This document shows, piece by piece, positions 16,592-22,546 of a stretch of 28,101 nt of DNA. Under the pieces are notes generated by a model, which worked only from the letters and a program-made list of their open reading frames with translations, did not search any database and was not told the DNA's origin. The first letter of the stretch is position 1. Each line of letters begins with the position of its first letter. Both the position numbers and the translations under genes were made by a program. The DNA comes from Pseudomonadota bacterium (lineage in GTDB: Bacteria > Pseudomonadota > Alphaproteobacteria > Caulobacterales > Caulobacteraceae), in assembly GCA_023434265.1 (NCBI GenBank), contig JAEYTA010000011.1:1-28101 (forward strand), in the 5' to 3' direction.

Positions 16592-18619
16592 ATGTTCAAG
16601 AAGATCCTGATCGCCAACCGCGGCGAGATCGCCGTCCGCATCATCAAGACCTGCCGCCGCATGGGCATCGCCACGGTGCAGGTCTATTCCGAGGCCGACG
16701 CCGGCTCGCTGGCGGTCGAGATGGCCGACGAATCGGTGCTCATCGGCCCGGCCCCGGCCAACCAGTCCTACCTGCTGGCCGACAGGATCATCGAGGCGGT
16801 GCGCCAGACCGGCGCCGAGGCCGTCCACCCCGGCTTCGGCTTCCTGTCCGAGAACGCCGGCTTCGCCCGGCGCCTGCGCGACGAGGGCATCGCCTTCATC
16901 GGCCCCAACCCCGAGGCCATCGAGGCCATGGGCGACAAGATCACCTCCAAGAAGTTCGCCGCCGAGGCCGGCGTCTCCACCGTGCCGGGCCACATGGGCC
17001 TGATCGAGACGCCGGACGAGGCCGTCCGCATCGCCCGCGAGATCGGCTATCCGGTGATGATCAAGGCCTCCGCCGGCGGCGGCGGCAAGGGCATCCGCGT
17101 CGCCCACGGCGACGACGACATGGCCGAGGGCTTCGCCGCGGTGAAGGCCGAGGCCCTGAACGCCTTCGGCGACGACCGCGTCTTCCTCGAGAAATTCATC
17201 GTCGACCCGCGCCACATCGAGATCCAGGTGCTGGGCGACAAGCACGGCAATGTCGTCCACCTGTTCGAGCGCGAATGCTCGATCCAGCGCCGCAACCAGA
17301 AGGTCATCGAGGAGGCCCCCTCCCCGCTGCTCGACGAAGAGACCCGCGCCGCCATGGGCGCCCAGGCCGTCGCCCTGGCGAAGGCCGTGAACTACGACTC
17401 CGCCGGCACGGTCGAGTTCGTCGCGGGGCAGGATAAGTCCTTCTTTTTCCTGGAGATGAACACGAGACTTCAAGTAGAACATCCGGTTACCGAACTAATC
17501 ACGGGCGTCGATCTGGTCGAGCAGATGATCCGGTCGGCGTGGGGGGAACGCCTCGCCTTCCAACAGGACGAGCTGAAGATCGACGGGTGGGCGATCGAGA
17601 GCCGGATCTATGCGGAGGATCCGTATCGGGGGTTCCTGCCGAGCATCGGGCGGCTGGTCCGGTACGAACAGCCGGAGGAAGGGCCACACGAGGACGGCTA
17701 TGTCGTCCGGAACGACTCCGGCGTCCGCGAGGGCGACGAGATCAGCATGTTCTACGACCCGATGATCGCCAAGCTGTGCGCCTGGGCGCCGACCCGCGCC
17801 GAGGCGGTCGAGGGCATGGCCCGGGCGCTGGAGGACACCCACCTCGCCGGCCTCGGCCACAACGTCCCCTTCCTCGCCGCGGTGATGGACCAGCCGCGCT
17901 TCCGCTCGGGCGCCCTGTCGACCAGCTACATCAGGGACGAGTTCCCCGACGGCTTCCACGGCCTGCCCCCATCGCCGGCCCAGACCCGCCTGATGGTCGC
18001 CGCCGCCATGGCCATGCACGAGATCCTCTCGGAACAGGCCGGCGACCCCTCCGACCGCACCGACTGGACCGTGCTGGTCGACAAGGCGGCGCATCCGGTC
18101 AGCCTGTCCTACGACGACGCCGAAGCGCTGGAGCTGCGTTTCCTCCCCGTCTCCGACGGGGAGGGGGACCGCGCAGCGGTGGAGGGGCCCGACGAGAGCA
18201 CCGTCCGCCTGGCCGACATCGACTGGCGCCCCGGCCTGGCGCAGTTCCGCGCCGTCCTCGACGGCGAGCCCTTCACGGCCGAGGTCGCCGGCGCTCCCGA
18301 CGGCTTCGTCATCCGCCACCGCGCCGCCCGGGCCCGCGTCCGCGTCCTCACCCCGGCGATCGCCGCCCTCTACGCCCGCCTGCCCGAGAAACAGGCCGCC
18401 GACACCTCCAAACTGGTCCTCTCCCCCATGCCCGGCCTCGTCGTGGCCATCCCGGTCGAGCCCGGCCAGGAGGTCAAGGCCGGCGAAACCGTCGCCATCA
18501 TCGAGGCCATGAAGATGCAGAACATCCTCAAGGCCGAGCGCGACGGGGTGGTGAAGGCGGTCTCCGCCAAGGCCGGGGACCCGGTGGCGGCGGACGATGT
18601 GCTGGTGGAGTTCGGGTAG
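16592..18619 (+). CDS. pccA: Propionyl-CoA carboxylase, biotin-containing alpha subunit
   Basis: The 675-residue protein carboxylates its own biotin using ATP and bicarbonate, then passes CO2 to the beta subunit, which makes methylmalonyl-CoA. The biotin carboxylase domain starts FKKILIANRGEIAVRII, with ATP-grasp motif KASAGGGGKGIRV and the catalytic RLQVEHPVTE (292-301). A BT linker domain (about 480-600) follows and then the biotinyl domain with EAMKMQN (biotin on K641). The length and BT domain favour PccA over the shorter AccC. Two oddities are seen: a family B palindromic repeat adds about residues 518-533, and codons around 17430-17700 differ from the rest of the gene. The beta subunit gene is not in the window. 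A membrane-protein gene starts 3 bp after the stop. Confidence 0.94.
   Translation: MFKKILIANRGEIAVRIIKTCRRMGIATVQVYSEADAGSLAVEMADESVLIGPAPANQSYLLADRIIEAVRQTGAEAVHPGFGFLSENAGFARRLRDEGIAFIGPNPEAIEAMGDKITSKKFAAEAGVSTVPGHMGLIETPDEAVRIAREIGYPVMIKASAGGGGKGIRVAHGDDDMAEGFAAVKAEALNAFGDDRVFLEKFIVDPRHIEIQVLGDKHGNVVHLFERECSIQRRNQKVIEEAPSPLLDEETRAAMGAQAVALAKAVNYDSAGTVEFVAGQDKSFFFLEMNTRLQVEHPVTELITGVDLVEQMIRSAWGERLAFQQDELKIDGWAIESRIYAEDPYRGFLPSIGRLVRYEQPEEGPHEDGYVVRNDSGVREGDEISMFYDPMIAKLCAWAPTRAEAVEGMARALEDTHLAGLGHNVPFLAAVMDQPRFRSGALSTSYIRDEFPDGFHGLPPSPAQTRLMVAAAMAMHEILSEQAGDPSDRTDWTVLVDKAAHPVSLSYDDAEALELRFLPVSDGEGDRAAVEGPDESTVRLADIDWRPGLAQFRAVLDGEPFTAEVAGAPDGFVIRHRAARARVRVLTPAIAALYARLPEKQAADTSKLVLSPMPGLVVAIPVEPGQEVKAGETVAIIEAMKMQNILKAERDGVVKAVSAKAGDPVAADDVLVEFG
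18142..18190 (+). repeat. Family B double-hairpin repeat inserted in frame within pccA
   Basis: CCTCCCCGTC (18142-18151) pairs with GACGGGGAGG (18155-18164) around a TCC loop. A second stem, ACCGC/GCGGT (18168-18172 and 18176-18180), surrounds GCA, and GGAGGGGCC follows. This is the same two-hairpin layout as the intergenic pair at 22382-22515. It contributes about 48 bases, encoding LPVSDGEGDRAAVEGP, and keeps the pccA frame. Confidence 0.8.
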
Positions 18620-18622
18620 GCA

Positions 18623-19474
18623 ATGCCTGTAAGGGTGCGGCACATACTGATGGCGGCGGGTCTTGGGCTCGTCGTCCTCTGGCTCACTTTGGCGGCCCAC
18701 CGCTGGGGTTGCAGTCCGTGGTTGAGCAAACGGTGCGTGAGTGGGGCAGCAGAGACGTTCGAGGCTGCCTTCCTACTTCTCTGGGTTGATGATCGCGAAG
18801 CCCTCTTAGCAGGCGTATTGGCTGTAACTGCTGCGGCGGCGGGCGTGATTTACGTGCAAAAGCAGATCAAGCAAGCTGAAGCTCACGAACGTAGACGTCT
18901 ACGTCGGCGGTATCGAGCACAGAAAGCAGCAATGCCGCTCACCCTGAGCTCACTTTGCGACTACGCGAAAGAAAGCGCCTGGAAACTGTCCCAGTGTCGC
19001 GATCTACTACGTCGCCAACAACATCCATCGCTTGAGGCGCTTGGGGAATTTGAGCCACCCAAGCTCTCTGTCGAGGTAGTGACAGCTCTCCAACGGATGG
19101 TGGAGGCTTCCTCCAAATCGAGAGCAAAGCCTTTCATCGCGTTGCTCTCCGACCTCCAGGTCCACACCGCTCGCTGGCGCGGTCTTATGGAGTCATTGGT
19201 GGGGGACCGGCCAGGCGTAGGTTATGCTGTCGGATACTTCGACTCGGAGATCGTAGAGGCGGCCGAGTTGTATGCGCGGGCGAGCGACTTGTTTGCCGTC
19301 ACCCGCCCCGATCCGGAACCGGATATCGCCGCGCCGACAACTTTATCGAGCGCTCTTCGTCTAATGGGTTTTCGCGGGACCGGGTACGCGTCCATCAATG
19401 AGCTTGCCGCTCAACGCGACGCTCGGCGCGCCGCCGCTCCTGCTCGCTTGCCCGACGAAATAACCGGCAATTAG
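18623..19474 (+). CDS. Hypothetical membrane protein of an A/T-richer segment
   Basis: I do not recognise this 283-residue protein. It has two membrane helices (about residues 7-28 and 57-80) separated by a short loop with two cysteines (WGCSPWLSKRC). A strongly basic coiled-coil-like stretch follows (QAEAHERRRLRRRYRAQKA), then a largely helical cytoplasmic domain to the end. Codon choice (CTT, TTA, CAA, AGA) is clearly unlike its GC-rich neighbours and matches the convergent DUF262 gene, suggesting both arrived together. It starts 3 bp after the pccA stop, so it could be read from the pccA transcript. Its TAG overlaps the TAA of the convergent gene. Placement in a defence module is possible but only by context. 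Confidence 0.7.
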   Translation: MPVRVRHILMAAGLGLVVLWLTLAAHRWGCSPWLSKRCVSGAAETFEAAFLLLWVDDREALLAGVLAVTAAAAGVIYVQKQIKQAEAHERRRLRRRYRAQKAAMPLTLSSLCDYAKESAWKLSQCRDLLRRQQHPSLEALGEFEPPKLSVEVVTALQRMVEASSKSRAKPFIALLSDLQVHTARWRGLMESLVGDRPGVGYAVGYFDSEIVEAAELYARASDLFAVTRPDPEPDIAAPTTLSSALRLMGFRGTGYASINELAAQRDARRAAAPARLPDEITGN

Positions 19475-21231
19475 TCTTCGTCGAGATCGTCCTCGTTTCC
19501 ATGGCCATCCGCAGCGCGCTTGAAACCGCTCGATTCGAGCATGAGAGAAAAGAACGCCTCTCTCTCCGCGATAAAGCTAAGATAGTCATCCACCGATGGA
19601 TTTGGCTTTCTCAATATATCAAAAGCCGTCGACGAAATTCCATGCTGAAGATAAACGTCACGCGCTCCCGATTCTCCGAGAACCTTTATACTTTGCTCAA
19701 CTTGATCTCGCGGTGAGAAATTGAGGAACGTCGAATTGGTGGCCTCCTCGACGTACATCATGTTGAGAGCGACATTATTGCTGTGCTTTTCACGATCCCA
19801 ACCCTTCAAGTGATGTACCCAGCGGGTTGGATAAATATGGTGCCGGCCAGACGGCCGTCTTCCCACGCCGACCCCGACGCGCTCGCGTGTGAGGGGATCT
19901 CTTAGTTCGCGCCGGTTAAGCAGGCTCCGAAGTAGTTTACCTTTCGCGCTGGAGGGTGCGGCACCACTCAGACCCGAAATATATGTCTCATCAAGCCACT
20001 GAGGCCGATCCTCAGCATTTCCCAGCGCCCACGCCAGAACATCCTCCTTGTCGCGCGCTTGCTTATCGTGAGTGCTCTGTTGGTATCGACGGTCCAAGAT
20101 TGCGCCAATGTACCATTCTTCAACGCGACGCAATGCGATGCCCCGCGCTTCCGGATCAAGATTTTCCCGTTCCAAGGCTCGTAGAACAAAGGCCATGGGC
20201 GGGTAAATCACAGGGTAGACCAGCAGCTCGTCGGCCACATCTAACCCGACGCCGACGCGGTCGGAAACGAAGCTCGCAGCCGCGTCCAGATACTTTGCGG
20301 CATCGTCATGATGTGTCTTGTAAAGCTCCGCAGTTATGACCTTTGGGAGCCCCGCCTTACGGGTATCTTTTCCAGCAAATAGCGCGATCGTCTGTAGCAA
20401 TATTTCGCCCGTTTCATCGACGCGCTTGTAATAGGGATAGAGCTCTTTCAGAATTCCCACCTCTTCGACGAGTTCGATCTTCTTGGGAAAAAGCACCGCA
20501 ACTACAAGTTCGAAAGGACTCAATATTCTGCCAGTAGAGTTCAGCGTTGCGAAAATCCTCGAGATTGCCTCAACCGATACATCGCCAGGGATCGTCGTGA
20601 TCGGGATGTGAGTAGCCGAGCTTGGACGGAAATTCCTTCCCACGACAAAATTATAGAAGTCCGAATGCTCAGGGAACGCTTTACATAAGACCGCCAAGGA
20701 GCGTGTGAGTTCGTCTTCATCGTGCAACGCGCCCGTATACAGGTATTCTTTCGTAGCAAGATGTTGGGATGGGTCGGACGACCGGTTCAGGCGCTTAAAA
20801 TAACCATCATCGATATCGAGGTTTGACAGGAATTTTCGGACGCTCTCCCTGTCAAGCGGATCAACGCCGTCCTTTACCGCCTTCATTCTCAATGTGCGGA
20901 GGTCAAGAAAGCAATGCTTTGATCCAGTCCCATAGAAGAGCTCCATGCCCGCGGTGATGCGCTGTTGACCATCTAGAACAAGGGCGGTGGTGCGAGCCTC
21001 CTTGGAGTCATCCTTGGCCCCCCTGAACGACCGCGGCGAAAAGTCTATCTCAAGCGCGGGCTCCATGAACAAGAACGAACCAATGGGAAATCCCTGCCTC
21101 AGACTGTCGAAGAGCAGGGCCACTTGTTGAGGCCGCCACTTCCAGTCTCGTTGAAACGCGGGCAGTTTCAACGATCCTTCATGAGCATTCTTGACGATCG
21201 TAAGATACGACTCGACGCTTGCAGCGGTCAT
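19471..21231 (-). CDS. DUF262/HNH (GmrSD-like) nuclease, possible type IV restriction enzyme
   Basis: The 586-residue protein combines an N-terminal DUF262 domain with a C-terminal HNH-type nuclease module. DUF262 has a ParB-like fold; visible motifs are LPAFQRDWKWRPQQV (23-37) and LVLDGQQRITA, with the DGQQR signature at 87-91, which in GmrSD proteins is linked to NTP-driven DNA cleavage. The HNH (DUF1524-like) part has HHIYPTRWVHH starting at H464 and SNNVALNMMYVEEATNS. GmrSD-type enzymes cut phage DNA with modified bases; that this one does so is inference. The ATG at 21231 follows GAGGGCCTT and starts the usual DUF262 N-terminus; the frame is open 47 codons further up but without family similarity. 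Base composition is A/T-richer than the host's, consistent with horizontal transfer. Confidence 0.87.
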   Translation of the reverse strand: MTAASVESYLTIVKNAHEGSLKLPAFQRDWKWRPQQVALLFDSLRQGFPIGSFLFMEPALEIDFSPRSFRGAKDDSKEARTTALVLDGQQRITAGMELFYGTGSKHCFLDLRTLRMKAVKDGVDPLDRESVRKFLSNLDIDDGYFKRLNRSSDPSQHLATKEYLYTGALHDEDELTRSLAVLCKAFPEHSDFYNFVVGRNFRPSSATHIPITTIPGDVSVEAISRIFATLNSTGRILSPFELVVAVLFPKKIELVEEVGILKELYPYYKRVDETGEILLQTIALFAGKDTRKAGLPKVITAELYKTHHDDAAKYLDAAASFVSDRVGVGLDVADELLVYPVIYPPMAFVLRALERENLDPEARGIALRRVEEWYIGAILDRRYQQSTHDKQARDKEDVLAWALGNAEDRPQWLDETYISGLSGAAPSSAKGKLLRSLLNRRELRDPLTRERVGVGVGRRPSGRHHIYPTRWVHHLKGWDREKHSNNVALNMMYVEEATNSTFLNFSPRDQVEQSIKVLGESGARDVYLQHGISSTAFDILRKPNPSVDDYLSFIAEREAFFSLMLESSGFKRAADGHGNEDDLDED

Positions 21232-21680
21232 AAGGCCCTCGGTGCTTTCTCGTCCTGATATCGCGCTTGAACTGAGCGCGACCAGCCCTGTCACGCTAGT
21301 GCCTTTGAACGGCTTTGCCACTCCCCGTTCCGAGTCCCGGCGAGCTTTTCCCACAGGGCCCATAGGCCCCAATCACTTGGGCCCCACCCTGCCATCAGAT
21401 CGTTACAGTCCGTCCGACTAAGGCCACGCATCAGTCTCAGCCGCATCAATTTTCGCCCTTGGGCGGTCGGCCTTCGGCACATAGAAGGTTCTGGCGGCAG
21501 CAGAGCCGCCAAGCCCATCTACAAGCAGCGTCGCTGGTTTCCTTGATGGGTGAGACGCTCCCTCGGCTCGCTCGTCTATTCCTCCTTCGCCAAGCGCACG
21601 CCCGCGATTGAAGCGCACACCGTAGCTAAGTCGAGCGCCCCCCTTGACTCTCATTTCGACATTTAGCTAAACGTCTCCCC
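21232..21680. other. Intergenic region upstream of the DUF262 gene, no secure gene
   Basis: This 449-bp gap holds the leftward DUF262 promoter region and the rightward sdpR promoter. A leftward frame of 78 codons (21654-21418, starting MRVKGGARLSYGVRF and ending in KIDAAETDAWP) resembles nothing I recognise and could be a gene remnant or chance. An imperfect GGGCCCA/TGGGCCC inverted repeat lies around 21355-21390. Base composition rises back towards the host value across this region, so the right edge of the acquired segment probably lies here. I see no tRNA or direct repeat that would mark an attachment site. Confidence 0.5.
21644..21671 (+). promoter_or_regulatory. Promoter with palindromic operator of the sdpR-sdpI pair
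   Basis: TTGACT (21644-21649) is a good -35 element. The perfect palindrome TTTAGCTAAA (21662-21671) lies where the -10 region should be, 9 bp before the ATG at 21681. ArsR/SdpR-family repressors bind such short AT-rich palindromes, so this is the likely autorepression site. Confidence 0.65.
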
Positions 21681-21995
21681 ATGAGCTCCGTGTTCAAGGC
21701 CCTGTCCGATCCCACCCGGCGTCGCGTGCTGCAGCTTCTCCGCGCCGGCCCGATGAGCGCCGGCGACCTCGCCGAGCGGTTCGAGGTGTCGAAGCCGACC
21801 ATGTCGGCGCACTTCGCGGTGCTGCGCGAGGCCGGGCTGGTGCATGCCGAGAAGGCGGGGAAGAGCGTGATCTATCATCTGAAGCTGTCGGTGCTGGAAG
21901 AGGCGCTGCTGGGCTTCGTCCACTCCTTCGGGGGGGCCGCGGCCGCTCCGCAGGAAGAACCGCCGGCGGCGACCGGCAAGGAGACGGCGACATGA
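21681..21995 (+). CDS. ArsR-family autorepressor (SdpR-like)
   Basis: This 104-residue winged-helix protein has the typical start FKALSDPTRRRVLQLLRAGP, recognition helix region LAERFEVSKPTMSAHFAVLREAGLV (about 30-54), and the wing HAEKAGKSVIYHLKLSV. It has no cysteine pair, so it is not a metal sensor of the classical ArsR type and fits the SdpR group. In Bacillus, SdpR represses the sdpRI operon until SdpI traps it at the membrane. Here the gene overlaps the membrane-protein gene by an ATGA, and a TTTAGCTAAA palindrome covers the promoter, supporting the same logic. The C-terminal tail is Pro/Ala-rich. Confidence 0.88.
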   Translation: MSSVFKALSDPTRRRVLQLLRAGPMSAGDLAERFEVSKPTMSAHFAVLREAGLVHAEKAGKSVIYHLKLSVLEEALLGFVHSFGGAAAAPQEEPPAATGKETAT

Positions 21996-22375
21996 GCGAA
22001 GCGAGGCACGAGGTGGTCCCGAACCTGGTCGTGGCGGGGGCGCTGATCGGCGTGGCGCTGGCGGCCACGGCGGCGAAGCAGGCGGGGTGGATCGACGGCG
22101 ATACGGTGACGCGCATCGTCATGGGCGGGACCGGGCTGATGCTGGCCTGGGTCGGCAATCGCATGCCCAAGATGTGGGCGCCGCAGGCGGCGGCGCGGCG
22201 GGTCAACCGGGTCAGCGGCTGGTCGATGGCGATCAGCGGCCTGGTCTATGGGGCGCTGTGGGTGTTCGCGCCGTTCGACGTGGCCCTGTGGGCCGGGTGC
22301 GGGGCCGTGGTGCTGGGGATCGCGGTGACGGTGGGGTACTGCCTGGCGCAGCGCGGCCGGGAAGAGGCGGCGTAG
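21992..22375 (+). CDS. SdpI-like membrane protein
   Basis: This 127-residue protein has about four membrane helices (roughly 10-28, 37-56, 76-94 and 98-118). The motif VGNRMPKMW (54-62) followed by a conserved NRVSGWSM stretch matches SdpI-family proteins, which in Bacillus give immunity to the SDP toxin and sequester SdpR. Its start overlaps the SdpR-like gene stop (ATGA), so the two are coupled. No toxin gene (sdpC-like) is seen nearby, so the ligand sensed here, if any, is unknown. A palindromic repeat pair follows the stop by 6 bp. Confidence 0.82.
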   Translation: MSEARHEVVPNLVVAGALIGVALAATAAKQAGWIDGDTVTRIVMGGTGLMLAWVGNRMPKMWAPQAAARRVNRVSGWSMAISGLVYGALWVFAPFDVALWAGCGAVVLGIAVTVGYCLAQRGREEAA

Positions 22376-22381
22376 GGGCGG

Positions 22382-22515
22382 CCCTCCCCTTCAGGGGAGG
22401 GTGGTCGCGCAGCGACCCGGTGGGGATGGCGCGGCGAGACAGACGCCGGCGCTCCCGGCGCCGGGCCGTCCCCACCCCGTCGCCTGCGGCGACGACCCTC
22501 CCCTGAAGGGGAGGG
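22382..22515. repeat. Inverted pair of family B double-hairpin repeats (probable bidirectional terminator)
   Basis: The left copy begins with a 9-bp stem, CCCTCCCCT/AGGGGAGGG (22382-22390 and 22393-22401), then GGTCGC-GCA-GCGACC and GGTGGGGATGG. The right copy is its inverse: CCCTCCCCT/AGGGGAGGG at 22496-22504 and 22507-22515, with inner stem CGTCGCC/GGCGACG. The inner stems differ between copies yet stay paired. The pair fills the gap between the convergent sdpI-like and terminase genes and likely ends both transcripts. The other family copy in this window is in pccA. Confidence 0.85.
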
Positions 22516-22546
22516 AGAAGACGGCGCCCGTTCCTCTCCCCGCCCC

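Noticed and set aside
16592..18619. Annotation of pccA as acetyl-CoA carboxylase biotin carboxylase (AccC)
   Set aside because: AccC is about 450 residues and has no BT or biotinyl domain. This 675-residue protein carries both, as in propionyl-CoA-type alpha subunits.
21418..21654. Leftward 78-codon frame upstream of the DUF262 gene as a real gene
   Set aside because: No recognised similarity, no clear ribosome binding site and an unstable composition; recorded only under the intergenic region.
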